Notes: a model not told the origin generated them from the sequence alone. Positions 9,764 to 18,907 are shown, counted from the stretch's first letter. The stretch is DNA of 64,000 nucleotides from Candidatus Thermofonsia Clade 1 bacterium (GCA_002794705.1 PGTK01000001.1:310001-374000); one strand, 5' to 3'. Numbers and translations are program-made.

Positions 9764-11596
9764 ATGCCAAAACGTCTTGTGCTGAGCGTGCTTATCTTGA
9801 GCGCTGCGCTCTCAGGGGTGCTGGGTGTGACACGGGGTGTTGTGCGTGCCACACAAAACGACTATGCCTGCTTACAGTTTTACTACAATGCGCGCCAAAA
9901 CTGGGTGCTTGACCTGAACAGCGGCACATATTTGCACGATAAGCGCATAACCAGCTCGCCGCTCGATATTCGGCGCGGAGCGGTCTCGCCTGATGGCGCG
10001 TATGTGGCGTACGTCACACAAACGTGCGTTGGATTCTTGAATTTGTATGTGCAGCCTAACGACGCGCCCACGCTGAACATGCCCACGCTCTGCACGGATG
10101 TGATGACCTGTTGGCGCTCACAGGCGCCTAGCGCTGCTGCACGGCAATTGCAGCTTGATACGCCTGCCGCGGCTATTGGCTGGTCGCCCAGTGGTGAGAT
10201 GCTAGGCTATTTGTGGGGAGCGCGCATTGGCGCGATCAAAGTCGCGGTAAGCACGCCTGAGGGACGACTCATAGCGGAGCGGAGTGTGGAAGGCGATCAT
10301 TTCATGCTACATGGCTGGTCAGCAAGCGGACGCCACCTGATTTTCAGCACGCAAGAGCGCCTAGATGAGCGCTCACGCCTGAGCCTGCATTTCTGGGCGC
10401 CTCAGCAAAATGTGCTGCGTAGCTACCCCCTTGAGGATGTCCGTAATGTATCGTGGTATAGCCTCACCAGCATTGCGCCGCAGGCGGAGCGGATCGCTAT
10501 CGTCGCTACAGGGCGTGACAACATGCCGACTCTGTTCATCGTCTCTGCCCAAAACGGGATTGAGCGCCATGAGACTCTGCCGCTGCACATTGATTGGCGT
10601 GCTAATTGGTCGCCCAAGGGCGATTCGCTCGGTCTGTATCACTTTGATCCGCCGTATTGGCATTTCAGCCTTTATGAAGTCTCCGGTGCAACCCATCGCA
10701 GCATTGGCGGCGTGACCACAGGCTCTAGTCTTGCCAAGCGTGACGGCTTGCGCGAGTTCTACTGGGCAGTTGATGGGGAGTCGGCGGCTTTTTTGCGCCC
10801 GAACCGAGATGAGACCAGCACGCTGGTGCGCTACCGCCTCGCTGACCGCCAAATCGTGCCAATGCGTGAGGCTGTGCTGAGCGCTTACGAGTCGCCTGCC
10901 AAAGGGCGTGTGGCACTAGTGCGGCGCGAGGGTGATCAGATGGCGCTTGAGGTGCTGGACGTGCAAAGCGGCAGCGTACGGTCCATTGCAGTGCGCCCAC
11001 ACATAGGTGATGTTCTGTGGTTGCGCGGCGCCGACGCCCTCGTTTTCACCTCAGACTCGCCTGAAGATGGTTTGCTCTATGTCGAACACGCCGATCTCAG
11101 TCAGAGTGCCGTGCAGACGCTCTTTCGCGCTCAGACGCTCTACGACTCTCTGAATCAAGAGACCGCCACGAACCTTCTGACGGTCTGGTGGCGCTCCGAA
11201 GCAGGACAAACCTACTTTGACGCTTATACGCCTGCAGGCAGACGCGCCTATCGCTATCGCCTGCTGATCGGGCGCAGCAGCCGTCCCCCGATTCTGTTCA
11301 GCACGGCGGATCGGCGCGCTGCGCTCATCATGGTCAGTGATGAAAACGGCGCAGATTACTTGCAACTCGCCTCTGGGAATGGTGAGCGCGCCCTTTTGAT
11401 TGACAATCAGCGCCACTCGACTACTGCGCTGTGGTCGCCTGACAGTGAGCGCGTCGCCATTGTGACCTCGCCACTGGGCAATGCGCCCAGCAAGGGACGG
11501 CAACGTCTGCGTGTGCTGGATCAAAGCGGCGCGCTGCACTATGACTTTCAGGCGATCACAGTCGGGCTGCTGCACGCTTGGACGCGCTGCGGCTAG
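9764..11596 (+). CDS. secreted TolB/WD40-like beta-propeller protein
   Basis: This is a 610-residue protein with an N-terminal signal peptide or anchor (LVLSVLILSAALSGVLG) and no further membrane segments. The body repeats the TolB-type blade signature: AVSPDGAYVAYV, IGWSPSGEMLGYL, ANWSPKGDSLGLY, ALWSPDSERVAIV. Such propellers usually bind peptides or proteins in the cell envelope. The specific partner cannot be read from the sequence. Its last codons overlap the end of the convergent minus-strand gene by 4 bp. Spacing to murJ is 15 nt, so it is probably part of the same transcript. It is one of at least four propeller proteins in this window. Confidence 0.75.
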   Translation: MPKRLVLSVLILSAALSGVLGVTRGVVRATQNDYACLQFYYNARQNWVLDLNSGTYLHDKRITSSPLDIRRGAVSPDGAYVAYVTQTCVGFLNLYVQPNDAPTLNMPTLCTDVMTCWRSQAPSAAARQLQLDTPAAAIGWSPSGEMLGYLWGARIGAIKVAVSTPEGRLIAERSVEGDHFMLHGWSASGRHLIFSTQERLDERSRLSLHFWAPQQNVLRSYPLEDVRNVSWYSLTSIAPQAERIAIVATGRDNMPTLFIVSAQNGIERHETLPLHIDWRANWSPKGDSLGLYHFDPPYWHFSLYEVSGATHRSIGGVTTGSSLAKRDGLREFYWAVDGESAAFLRPNRDETSTLVRYRLADRQIVPMREAVLSAYESPAKGRVALVRREGDQMALEVLDVQSGSVRSIAVRPHIGDVLWLRGADALVFTSDSPEDGLLYVEHADLSQSAVQTLFRAQTLYDSLNQETATNLLTVWWRSEAGQTYFDAYTPAGRRAYRYRLLIGRSSRPPILFSTADRRAALIMVSDENGADYLQLASGNGERALLIDNQRHSTTALWSPDSERVAIVTSPLGNAPSKGRQRLRVLDQSGALHYDFQAITVGLLHAWTRCG

Positions 11597-12108
11597 GCGC
11601 CTTGCCAGCCGCAGTACTCGCCGCCGCCCACGCGATGCTGCACCCAGAACTTCTGTGCCGTCTCAGGGCGCACAAAGCGTACGTTAATGCGCTCTACATG
11701 CACGATCTGCCCCTCCAGCAGCCACTCAGCGCTATCCCGCCGATAGAAAGACGGCGGAATCAGGCGGACGGCGCGCAGAGCTGACCAATGTGCCTCTGAG
11801 AGATACTGAGTCTGGATCATGCGGATGTGCTGAACGGCAAGACAGGCGACTTGATCGGCTGTGGCAGACTCAGCGCACGGGTCGAGCGCGATCAGGTCGC
11901 CTGTGGCATAGTGGAGGCATTGATACAGGCAGATCGCCTCAACTGGGAGTGCGTGCCGCCACGTTGTATAGGCGCCGACAAAGTGCCATGCGCCGCCTTG
12001 CTGATAAATATCATGCCGATTGCTGGGCGCCAGTAGCGCCCCTGTGCCGCTCTGCGCCTCAACTGGCTCAAAAGTGTGTGCGCTGAACAATTTGACTTGC
12101 CATCTCAT
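11593..12108 (-). CDS. hypothetical protein, 171 aa
   Basis: The family is not recognised. ATG 12108 has a strong AGGAGG seven bases upstream, so translation is likely real. The product is soluble, without signal or membrane segments, and has short strand-rich stretches with many Trp, His and Arg residues (for example SFYRRDSAEWLLEGQ and VRFVRPETAQKFWVQHR). It is preceded by a promoter-RNA-terminator cassette (12182-12374), 70 nt of untranslated sequence lying between terminator and start. That suggests expression may depend on read-through of that terminator. It converges with and overlaps the propeller gene by 4 bp. Confidence 0.65.
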   Translation of the reverse strand: MRWQVKLFSAHTFEPVEAQSGTGALLAPSNRHDIYQQGGAWHFVGAYTTWRHALPVEAICLYQCLHYATGDLIALDPCAESATADQVACLAVQHIRMIQTQYLSEAHWSALRAVRLIPPSFYRRDSAEWLLEGQIVHVERINVRFVRPETAQKFWVQHRVGGGEYCGWQGA

Positions 12109-12181
12109 GGGTATGCCTCCTGAAAGCCCTATTCAGCGGCAACCATGCGGTTCTGATCGGCGCGCACACCTGCTGGGGATG

Positions 12182-12220
12182 AAAAAAAAACCGCTTCTCC
12201 CTTGCACCAGAAGACGCGGT
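12182..12220 (-). terminator. intrinsic terminator ending the leader RNA
   Basis: On the minus strand ACCGC...TCTTCT pairs with AGAAGCGGT (9 paired bases around a 3-nt bulge) and is followed at once by nine T residues. It stands 74 nt before the start codon of the 171-aa gene. Confidence 0.8.
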
Positions 12221-12340
12221 CATGCGTGGGACAGCTAATTGCTCACTGACTGAGCCACATCCCTTTGCAGGCAGGCACCTTAGGCTGTCCGACCCAGGTT
12301 GCCGAGCTTAGCGTACGCTAAGCTACTCCTGATGCTGTAC
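12182..12340 (-). ncRNA. structured leader or small RNA of unknown class
   Basis: A sigma70-like promoter at 12346-12374 points into a gene-free stretch that ends in a strong terminator at 12182-12220, giving a transcript of about 157 nt. Complementary arms suggest a compact fold. A 10-bp closing helix joins GCATCAGGAG near the 5' end to CTTCTGGTGC near the 3' end. Inside are a hairpin AGCTTAGC/GCTAAGCT, a helix GGCA-CCT with AGGTGCC, and a hairpin GCTCA/TGAGC. The 3' arm of the closing helix shares bases with the terminator stem, so the two folds exclude each other, as in a riboswitch. GGCAACC and AAGGTGCC resemble the P3 core of SAM riboswitches, but other conserved SAM-I parts are missing. 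No known class is assigned. Confidence 0.5.
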
Positions 12341-12345
12341 CACCT

Positions 12346-12374
12346 AGCATAGCGCAAGCGGATGTAGAGCGCAA
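12346..12374 (-). promoter_or_regulatory. sigma70-type promoter for the leader RNA
   Basis: TTGCGC (12374-12369) and TATGCT (12351-12346) are separated by exactly 17 bases on the minus strand. Transcription would start near 12340. Confidence 0.6.
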
Positions 12375-12402
12375 GAGGGGAATTGCGCTTTATTACTTTC
12401 TG

Positions 12403-12415
12403 ATTACACTGTAAT
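12403..12415. promoter_or_regulatory. 13-bp palindrome, possible operator
   Basis: ATTACA-C-TGTAAT is a perfect palindrome. It lies between the minus-strand promoter of the leader RNA and the start of the plus-strand 12447 gene, where a shared repressor could act. It is AT-rich and only 13 bases long, so it may be chance. Confidence 0.35.
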
Positions 12416-12446
12416 AATGGGTTTAGTAGTTGTAAAGGAGAGTATA

Positions 12447-13109
12447 ATGGAACTTGTGATCGAGGGCGTTTTGCGCGCTTTTGTGCTTATCTCGACCTTT
12501 CGGGCTGAGCATGGCTTGCTCAGCACCTTTGGTGTAGCGCTCTTCGAGCCGAAAGATTTCAGCGGGCTTGGGCGCATTGATCAGGCGGCACGTACGGGCG
12601 CCCTGCAACAGCTGCATGAGCGTGTGCTGGAGCAAACGCCTTCGAATCTGCCTGTGCTAGAATGGCTAGAGGCGATAGAGCGCCTTACTTACTTTTTTGA
12701 GGCGGGCTTGCGTGCCGCCAATGCCCAGATTGGTTTGCGCGAGGCGGAGATCGGCTTTGCGGTCAGTGGCTTTGCCGATGCACTAAGCGCTTACGCCTAT
12801 GCCGCCCTGCGCGCCACTACCGAGCAACACCCGCTGCCTCGTTTCAGCGATATCTACAGTCAGTGGTGCGCTAACTCAGTCCGCCTCTCTCAGACTCGGC
12901 ACGTTTATGCGCACGGTGAATCGGTCTGGCAGGTGCAGATCGTCTATACGGTCTACGGGCGCGTCGGTTTGGTGGTGCAAACCGATCAAGCGCGCCATTA
13001 TGTGGCAGATGGTCAGTACACTTGCCCAGCAGAGGGCTTCATGCGCCGTCTGATGGAGGCAGTGGCGGCAAAAATCAGCACAACGCAGCCTGAGTCAGCC
13101 TCAGCCTAA
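12447..13109 (+). CDS. hypothetical protein, 220 aa
   Basis: ATG 12447 is preceded by AAAGGAG at good spacing; the open frame runs ten codons further up without a ribosome site. The 220-residue product is soluble and mostly helical. It begins with MELVIEGVLRAFVLIS and contains conserved-looking polar patches (WCANSVRLSQTRHVYAHGE). No known family or catalytic motif was recognised. It ends in a short Ser/Glu tail. It is followed 60 nt later by mnmA but has its own upstream region with a palindrome at 12403-12415, so co-regulation with the divergent RNA is possible. Confidence 0.65.
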   Translation: MELVIEGVLRAFVLISTFRAEHGLLSTFGVALFEPKDFSGLGRIDQAARTGALQQLHERVLEQTPSNLPVLEWLEAIERLTYFFEAGLRAANAQIGLREAEIGFAVSGFADALSAYAYAALRATTEQHPLPRFSDIYSQWCANSVRLSQTRHVYAHGESVWQVQIVYTVYGRVGLVVQTDQARHYVADGQYTCPAEGFMRRLMEAVAAKISTTQPESASA

Positions 13110-13169
13110 CCTCTCGACTATTTTTATGGTAAAATTCAGAAAAATCAGCAGAGAGCGCGCAGGTGGGTC

Positions 13170-14282
13170 ATGACGAAGCGTGTGGTCGTAGCCATGAGCG
13201 GCGGCGTGGATAGCTCAGTGGCGGCGGCATTGATGGTGCAAGCGGGCTATGAGGTGATCGGCATCATGATGCGGCTGTGGGCGGAAGATGGAGAGGGCGC
13301 TCACGGCTACAATCGCTGCTGCACGCCCGATCAAATGACCGATGCCGGCAGAGTGGCGCGGAAACTGGGCATTCCCTTCTACGTGCTGGATACGCAAGCC
13401 GTCTTCAAGCGCCAGATCGTGCAATTCTTCGTCGAGGGTTATGCACGCGGCGTCACGCCGAATCCGTGCTTGGAGTGCAATCGGCATATCCGCTTTGAGT
13501 GGCTGCTCAATCACGCGCTCTCACTTGAAGCTGATTACCTCGCTACAGGGCATTATGCGCGCATCCGTCAAGCGCCCGATGGCACATATCAGTTGCTCAA
13601 GGGCGTGGATGAGAGCAAAGATCAGAGCTATGTGCTGAGCGTGCTGGGACAAGCGCAATTGGCGCGTGTGCTGTTCCCGATTGGTGAGCTGCACAAGGCG
13701 CGTGTGCGCGAGATCGCCGCTGAACTCGGTCTGGCTGTGGCGTCTAAGGGCGATAGTCAGGATTTGTGCTTCTTGGCAGATGGCGACTACCGCCGCTTTC
13801 TGCGTGAGCATAGTCCTGCGCTAGTGGGCGTGCAGATCAGCCGCGAAGGCGAGATCAGGACGCGAGATGGGCGCGTGCTGGGCAGGCACACGGGCTTGCC
13901 GAACTACACCATTGGTCAGCGCAAGGGGCTAGGTATCGCAAGCCCTGAGCCGCTCTACGTGATCGCACTTGATACCGCCAACAACGCCCTGATCGTCGGC
14001 ACAAAAGATGAGCTGGGCAAAGCCCAGCTAACAGCGGCTCGAGTCAATTGGATCAGCGGCACGCCGCCCAAGACGCCCATTCAGGCAGAGGTCAAAATTC
14101 GCTATAAGGCGCAGCCTGTCTCTGCTTTGATCACGCCCCTGCCCAATCATCGCGTCCAGATAGACTTTGAGACGCCTCTGCGCGATATCACGCCCGGTCA
14201 AGGTGCGGTCTTCTATCAGGGCGATGTGTGCTTAGGCGGCGGCATTATTGAGAAGCCTGTTGAGCCGTCTCATTCAGTTTGA
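13170..14282 (+). CDS. mnmA: tRNA-specific 2-thiouridylase MnmA
   Basis: This 370-residue enzyme puts sulfur on U34 of tRNAs for Lys, Glu and Gln, using ATP and a persulfide relay. The ATP PP-loop is SGGVDSS (residues 10-16). The two catalytic cysteines are visible in NPCLECN and SQDLCF. The rest matches the family ([22 protein letters not shown]). Length is normal. Start ATG 13170 follows CAGGTGGGTC. A TATGGTAAAAT extended -10-like element lies about 45 bases upstream. The last 38 bp overlap the end of the FHA gene on the other strand. Confidence 0.95.
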   Translation: MTKRVVVAMSGGVDSSVAAALMVQAGYEVIGIMMRLWAEDGEGAHGYNRCCTPDQMTDAGRVARKLGIPFYVLDTQAVFKRQIVQFFVEGYARGVTPNPCLECNRHIRFEWLLNHALSLEADYLATGHYARIRQAPDGTYQLLKGVDESKDQSYVLSVLGQAQLARVLFPIGELHKARVREIAAELGLAVASKGDSQDLCFLADGDYRRFLREHSPALVGVQISREGEIRTRDGRVLGRHTGLPNYTIGQRKGLGIASPEPLYVIALDTANNALIVGTKDELGKAQLTAARVNWISGTPPKTPIQAEVKIRYKAQPVSALITPLPNHRVQIDFETPLRDITPGQGAVFYQGDVCLGGGIIEKPVEPSHSV

Positions 14283-14709
14283 TGAGCATGTACAAGTTGC
14301 CGAATTGCAACAGATCGCCCTCGCGCAGGCGATAAGCGCGATTCGGCTGCAAAAGCTGACCGTTCAGGCGCGTACCGTTCGTGCTGCCCAAGTCGCGCAC
14401 GTGCAACTGACCCTCCAGCGTGATAAACTCAGCGTGCCGACGCGAAACGCCCTTATCGCGCCCGTGAAAAGGTGTGGTATCAATCTCAGGCATGAAACCC
14501 TCTACCTCATCAGGGCGACCGATCACAGCGCGCTGACCCACGCTCAGACGCAATGGTACGCTGCGCTCGTCTTGCACCAGCAACGTGACCTGCCACGCCG
14601 CGCTGCTCTGACCTGTATAGAAGGGCGGCACAGCAGATTGGGCTGAAGAGGCGCCTTCGCTGAGGCGCGTAGTGCTGCGTTCGGAGGCTGTATTGGATGA
14701 CTCGACCAT
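14245..14709 (-). CDS. FHA-domain protein
   Basis: This 154-residue protein has a disordered Ser/Thr/Ala-rich N-terminal third and one FHA domain (about residues 55-145). The phosphothreonine-binding signature is complete: a GR turn, SRRHAEF, and [12 protein letters not shown]. It should dock phosphorylated proteins, pointing to Ser/Thr kinase signalling. No kinase gene lies in the window. I choose ATG 14709, which has GGAG eight bases upstream; the frame stays open to 14787. It converges with mnmA and their coding ends overlap by 38 bp, so its C-terminal codons are constrained by mnmA. Confidence 0.85.
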   Translation of the reverse strand: MVESSNTASERSTTRLSEGASSAQSAVPPFYTGQSSAAWQVTLLVQDERSVPLRLSVGQRAVIGRPDEVEGFMPEIDTTPFHGRDKGVSRRHAEFITLEGQLHVRDLGSTNGTRLNGQLLQPNRAYRLREGDLLQFGNLYMLIKLNETAQQASQ

Positions 14710-14790
14710 GTGTAATGCTCCGAAAATAGTGGAACTAACAGCTCCATTGTGTGGCTCTGAAGCGCTGACGATCTTACTCAAAAGCAACGT

Positions 14791-15969
14791 ATGAGCAACG
14801 GCTTTTTTACACTTTCTAGCCGTTTCGCAATCCTTGTGCTATGCATTTTCCTCTTAGTAAGCTGCACAACGGCTGATCGTTATGAAACTGGGATACGGCG
14901 CTTTGAACGCGCCGTGCCAAGCACTGTAGCGCTCTTCGCAGCGCAGCGCGACGCATGGATCGCTTGGGCAGGCGATCTGAGCGCGCCGGACCTGCATGTA
15001 CAGCCGATTGGCGCAACGCAAGCATGGACTTTCCCGATCAGCGGCGCGCCCACAGACCTGCACTTATTGCCGTTAGCGGAGCGCCGCCTTGCCTTGCTCT
15101 GGTTAGAGCGCTCAGCAGGCGGCGCGCCAAGCTTACAGGTCGCTACGTTGGAATCCGATGGCACGTTGCGCCGTGCGCCCTTTGAGATCGGCGCCGCACA
15201 GCGCTATACAGCCCTCCCGACGCCCACAGGCAGCATTTTGACGTTCCTGATCAACGCCGAGTCGCTCTCGATAGGGCTATTAGATCGGCTAGGGCGACCT
15301 TATGGGACAGTGCGCGTTGCTGAGGCGGCGCACATGGCGGCAGCAGCGCTTGATCGGCGCGATCAGCTGCATGTGACGTGGCTCGCGCCCAGTGACGGCG
15401 CGCTATGGCAGTTGCTCTACCTCAGTTTTGATCTCAGGCTGCTCGATCAGAGCGCGCCACGCCTCCCCGCCCCGACCCTCCTAGCCGTCTTGCGCCTTGC
15501 CGAAGGGGAGTACATCGAATCGCTGAGCGCAGGCGCAGACCCTGAGCGTCTATACATCCTTTGGAACTTAGTTAACGTGGGACGCGAGAGCGAATCAGCG
15601 CGCTTGGAGGGCTTGTCCTTTCCGCTGGAGTCGCCCTTGCGCAGCCGTCAGCTGGATGTAAGCGCGCTGCCCGCGAATCTGCGCCAAATCAGCTTGCTCT
15701 CAACCGATCAAGCGCAGGGCGGCGCGCCGACTCTGGTCGGACGCCTCGCGGATCGCAAAATCGTCTTTGGCGCCTTGGCAGAGCAAGGAGTCTTTCGCGT
15801 GCAGCAGGTCAGAGCAGCAGCAGAAGGCGAGGTCTTGAGCAACGTGATCGCAGCACTCAGTCCGAATAACGCGCTGCACCTCGCTTGGATAGTGCAGAAT
15901 CAACAAGGGAGGGCAGCGCTGCGCTACGCGGCTTTTCCGCGTCCGCAGCCTGCCGTTGCGCCGCGCTAA
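14791..15969 (+). CDS. putative propeller-like lipoprotein
   Basis: This 392-residue protein has a signal peptide and lipobox (LLVSC, Cys25), so the mature protein should be lipid-anchored outside the cytoplasmic membrane. The body consists of repeated strand motifs (ALWLERSAGG, LYILWNLVNVG, LHLAWIVQNQ) spaced about 45-60 residues apart, which suggests a beta-propeller without an enzymatic motif. No ribosome site stands out upstream of ATG 14791. It is divergent from the FHA gene (82 nt between starts). Its end overlaps the end of the next minus-strand lipoprotein gene by 4 bp. Confidence 0.7.
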   Translation: MSNGFFTLSSRFAILVLCIFLLVSCTTADRYETGIRRFERAVPSTVALFAAQRDAWIAWAGDLSAPDLHVQPIGATQAWTFPISGAPTDLHLLPLAERRLALLWLERSAGGAPSLQVATLESDGTLRRAPFEIGAAQRYTALPTPTGSILTFLINAESLSIGLLDRLGRPYGTVRVAEAAHMAAAALDRRDQLHVTWLAPSDGALWQLLYLSFDLRLLDQSAPRLPAPTLLAVLRLAEGEYIESLSAGADPERLYILWNLVNVGRESESARLEGLSFPLESPLRSRQLDVSALPANLRQISLLSTDQAQGGAPTLVGRLADRKIVFGALAEQGVFRVQQVRAAAEGEVLSNVIAALSPNNALHLAWIVQNQQGRAALRYAAFPRPQPAVAPR

Positions 15970-16688
15970 CCGACGCGCTCCCAGCGCCCGACGCCATCAG
16001 CGCTCTCGATCAAGGCAAAAGTCTGGCGTCCGAGCGTGGTGATGAAGTGTTTGCCCGGTCCGGGCACCCACTTGCCATTGGCATCAATAAAGCCGCCCGG
16101 CTGGTAGACATAGGAGGTATTCAGGGCGAATTCAGGCGTAGTTGCCCAGCCAAGCGCCTCGCGCAAGCCCGGCGTGGTGCGCCATAGCTTGCCAAAGCCG
16201 CGACGTGGCTGGAAAAGATTTTCGCTAGGCGGGATCAAGTTCAGATCGAACTCAGGCTCGCCCTCTGCGAAAGTATCGGGATAAATGCGCCATTCGCCCG
16301 TGTTCGGGTTGCCTGGCGTGTTGATCAGCACCCAGATGACATTGCGCGTGCTGATCCAGAACATATAGCCATTCTGGAAATCCTGATGGGCAATAAAGAG
16401 CTGGGCGCGGGTCTCCGTAGGAAAGGCGCTGAGCGTCGGAGTCAGCGTTGGAACAGGCGACTCAACAGGTTGAGCGACAGTAGGCGGCTCTGTTGAGGTC
16501 GGGAGCAGCGTTGGCGTAGTCAATCCGTTAGGAGTCGGGATCGGCGGCGTGACCGTGATGATGATAGTATTCGGGTCGGGCGTGGGCGAGATGATGACCA
16601 CTAGCTGCATCGGCGGCAAGCCGCAGCCGACTAGCACCAGCAAAGCAAGCGTCATGAGCAGCAAAGCGCTGCGACATGTCTTTCGCAT
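15966..16688 (-). CDS. lipoprotein with Pro/Thr linker and LGFP-like end
   Basis: This 240-residue protein has a signal peptide and lipobox (LVLVGC, Cys22). After it comes a Pro/Thr/Ser-rich spacer of about 60 residues and then a globular domain with many aromatic residues. The segment GKLWRTTPGLREALGWATT resembles the core of LGFP-type repeats found in envelope proteins. It probably binds cell-wall or surface material, though this is inferred. The SD-like GAGGGAGA lies just upstream of ATG 16688. Proteins of this shape are common in Chloroflexota. Confidence 0.65.
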   Translation of the reverse strand: MRKTCRSALLLMTLALLVLVGCGLPPMQLVVIISPTPDPNTIIITVTPPIPTPNGLTTPTLLPTSTEPPTVAQPVESPVPTLTPTLSAFPTETRAQLFIAHQDFQNGYMFWISTRNVIWVLINTPGNPNTGEWRIYPDTFAEGEPEFDLNLIPPSENLFQPRRGFGKLWRTTPGLREALGWATTPEFALNTSYVYQPGGFIDANGKWVPGPGKHFITTLGRQTFALIESADGVGRWERVG

Positions 16689-16785
16689 AACAGTCTCCCT
16701 CTAACACAACAATGAAGCATCGTTCATGGCGCGGATTCTACCACAAGTCAACAGCTGCGCTCAGACGCTTGCCCTACGCCTAAAA

Positions 16786-16810
16786 AAGCCCGTCTGCGCT
16801 CAGACGGGCT
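16786..16810 (-). terminator. intrinsic terminator of the peptide ABC operon
   Basis: AGCCCGTCTG and CAGACGGGCT form a perfect 10-bp stem with a 4-nt loop. On the minus strand the stem runs into TTTTTTA. It follows the second permease gene. Confidence 0.85.
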
Positions 16811-16816
16811 GTGGCA

Positions 16817-17776
16817 TCACTTCAAAGATCGGGGATCGAAGGCGTCGCGCAGTCCGTCGCCTAAGAAATTGATGCCCATCACGGTCAGCATGATGAACAC
16901 AGCGGGGAAGAACCAGTAGAACCAGCTATCGAGGTAGCTATTCGCCTCGCCCATGATGTTGCCCCATGTGGGCGTGGGAGCGCGCACGCCCAAGCCCAGA
17001 AAGCCTAAATATGCCTCCAGCAAAATGGCGGCTGCCACGCCAAGCGTGGCTGAGACAATGATCGGGGCTGTGCAGTTGGGCAAGACGTGCCGAAAGATGA
17101 TCCGCCAATCGGAGGCGCCGATTGAGCGCGCTGCTGTCACATATTCTTGCTCACGCAGCGAAAGCACCACTGAGCGCACAATGCGCGAGACGCGCATCCA
17201 GCTGGTCAAGCCGATCACGAAGATGATCACGATCATGGTGCTGCTGAAGCGCCTGCCCATGAATGTGAAGTCAGGGAAGCGCGTGGGATCGGAGAAAATG
17301 CGCAGGGCGATCAGGGCGAGGAACAGCTGCGGAATGCTCAACATTGCCTCCGCAAGGCGCATGAGCAGGAAGTCCACAATGCCGCCGACGTAGCCTGCAA
17401 TCAAGCCGACCGCTGTGCCGACCAGAATTTGCACCAACATCGCCGTCACGCCGATGAACAGCGAGACCTGTCCGCCGTAGATGGTGCGCGCCAAGAGGTC
17501 GCGCCCGATCACGTCGGTGCCAAAGGGATGCTCAGCCGAAGGCGGCTGCAGCGCTCGACGTGGATCGTTGAAAATCGAGACCGACTCCGGGATGAGCAGC
17601 GAGCCGATCAGCACATACAAAAAGACGAACAAAAGCAGCAATGCGCCGAAGATCGCCATGCGATGCCTGCGCAAGCGGCGCATACTGCGCGCAAAATTAG
17701 AGACTCCCTTGACGTTCTGCTTAGGGTCAAGCGTGAGGACAGGCTTGCTCTGCAGGCGATCAGTCTGTGTAGTCAT
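16817..17776 (-). CDS. peptide/nickel ABC transporter permease, DppC/OppC type
   Basis: This 319-residue inner-membrane permease has about six helices and the OppC-type N-terminal extension (RLRRHRMAIFGALLLLF). The EAA loop that contacts the ATPase is visible as AARSIGASDWRIIFRHVLPN. The GTDVIGRDLLAR segment after the first outside loop is also typical of the family. ATG 17776 has GGAG nine bases upstream and begins 14 nt after the stop of the first permease gene. No ATP-binding subunit is present in the operon, so it must pair with ATPases encoded elsewhere. Confidence 0.9.
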   Translation of the reverse strand: MTTQTDRLQSKPVLTLDPKQNVKGVSNFARSMRRLRRHRMAIFGALLLLFVFLYVLIGSLLIPESVSIFNDPRRALQPPSAEHPFGTDVIGRDLLARTIYGGQVSLFIGVTAMLVQILVGTAVGLIAGYVGGIVDFLLMRLAEAMLSIPQLFLALIALRIFSDPTRFPDFTFMGRRFSSTMIVIIFVIGLTSWMRVSRIVRSVVLSLREQEYVTAARSIGASDWRIIFRHVLPNCTAPIIVSATLGVAAAILLEAYLGFLGLGVRAPTPTWGNIMGEANSYLDSWFYWFFPAVFIMLTVMGINFLGDGLRDAFDPRSLK

Positions 17777-17790
17777 CAGTGGAGTCTCCT

Positions 17791-18822
17791 TTATGAGTAG
17801 CGAATACGCGGATCGAGCCAAGTGTAGACGATATCGGTCAGCAGCTGGAAGACGACCACAGCAATGCTCAACACCATCAAAATTGCCATCATAACAGGGA
17901 TATCAGCGCGCTCAAAGCTCTCGATGAATAGCCGTCCCATGCCCGGCCAAGCAAAAATGCGCTCCGTGACCACAGCGCCTGCCAGCAGGAAGGGCAAATC
18001 CAAGCCGATCAGGGTCACAAGCGGTAAGGAGGCGTTTTTGAAGGCATGGCGGCGCACTACGTTGCCCTCTGCTAAGCCTTTGGCGCGTGCCGTGCGGATG
18101 TAATCCTGACTCAGCACCTCCAGCATGGAGGAACGGATAAAGCGCACATAGCCCGCCAGCTGAATCGCCACCAGACAAAAGACGGGCAGCACCATGTGCT
18201 GCAACAGACTGCCAAAGCTGCCATCGCCCGTGCCGCCCCACTTGATCGGCTCTAAGCCCCAGCGTCTGAATTGCACGGCAAAAATGTAGATCGAGAGCAG
18301 GGCGATGAAAAAGATCGGCATGGAATAGAAGAAAAACGAGAGGCTTGTGATCAGGTTATCCCAGAACGAATATTGGCGCACAGCTGAGAAAATGCCAATA
18401 GCAATTGCCAGCACCACCACAATGATGTAGGAAGGCACCATCAGCACAAGTGTCCAAGGCAGGCGCTCTTCAATGCGCGTCCAAGCGGGGCGGCGTGTGA
18501 CAAAGGATAGCCCCAGATCGCCGCGCAGCACGCCGCGCCGCGTGCCTTGCTCATAGCGCACGCCGCCGTCATCGGTCGGAATGGCAATGGGCGGCATCCA
18601 GTCGTTACCGACCAACCAAATCAAGTACTGCTCCAGAATCGGGCGATCCAAGCCCAAGCGCTTCATGATGATCTCACGATCGCGGGCGCTAGGGCGATTG
18701 CGCGATTCAGCAAAAACTGCCATAGGATCGCCCAGAGCATTGGTGAAGTTAAATAAAATGAAGCTGATGATGAACAACAGCGGAATGGACTGCAGCACGC
18801 GCCGCAAGATGTATTGAGTCAT
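17791..18822 (-). CDS. peptide/nickel ABC transporter permease, DppB/OppB type
   Basis: This 343-residue partner permease begins MTQYILRRVLQSIPLLF, the characteristic DppB/OppB start, followed by five further helices. The EAA loop reads TARAKGLAEGNVVRRHAFKN. The cytoplasmic-side HMVLPVFCLV region is also family-like. I use ATG 18822 in place of a TTG two codons up. It lies 85 nt after the binding-protein stop, beyond a strong hairpin that would let the binding protein be made in excess. Confidence 0.9.
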   Translation of the reverse strand: MTQYILRRVLQSIPLLFIISFILFNFTNALGDPMAVFAESRNRPSARDREIIMKRLGLDRPILEQYLIWLVGNDWMPPIAIPTDDGGVRYEQGTRRGVLRGDLGLSFVTRRPAWTRIEERLPWTLVLMVPSYIIVVVLAIAIGIFSAVRQYSFWDNLITSLSFFFYSMPIFFIALLSIYIFAVQFRRWGLEPIKWGGTGDGSFGSLLQHMVLPVFCLVAIQLAGYVRFIRSSMLEVLSQDYIRTARAKGLAEGNVVRRHAFKNASLPLVTLIGLDLPFLLAGAVVTERIFAWPGMGRLFIESFERADIPVMMAILMVLSIAVVVFQLLTDIVYTWLDPRIRYS

Positions 18823-18860
18823 AAGCAACCTAAGTGAAAATCATGCGTTGATATAAGCTA

Positions 18861-18886
18861 CAGAGACGGGCAAGCGCCCGTCTCTG
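18861..18886 (-). terminator. hairpin between binding protein and permease genes
   Basis: CAGAGACGGGC and GCCCGTCTCTG form a perfect 11-bp stem with a 4-nt loop, 21 nt after the binding-protein stop. There is no T-run, so it is more likely a partial terminator or an mRNA-stabilising hairpin than a full stop. Confidence 0.6.
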
Positions 18887-18907
18887 CGGCTAGGGTAGCG
18901 CTCAGGC

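Noticed and set aside
12182..12340. SAM-I riboswitch or T-box
   Set aside because: Only fragments match (GGCAACC, AAGGTGCC; ACCGCG). The SAM-I J1/2 and J3/4 elements and the full T-box sequence are absent, and the downstream gene is not a methionine or synthetase gene.
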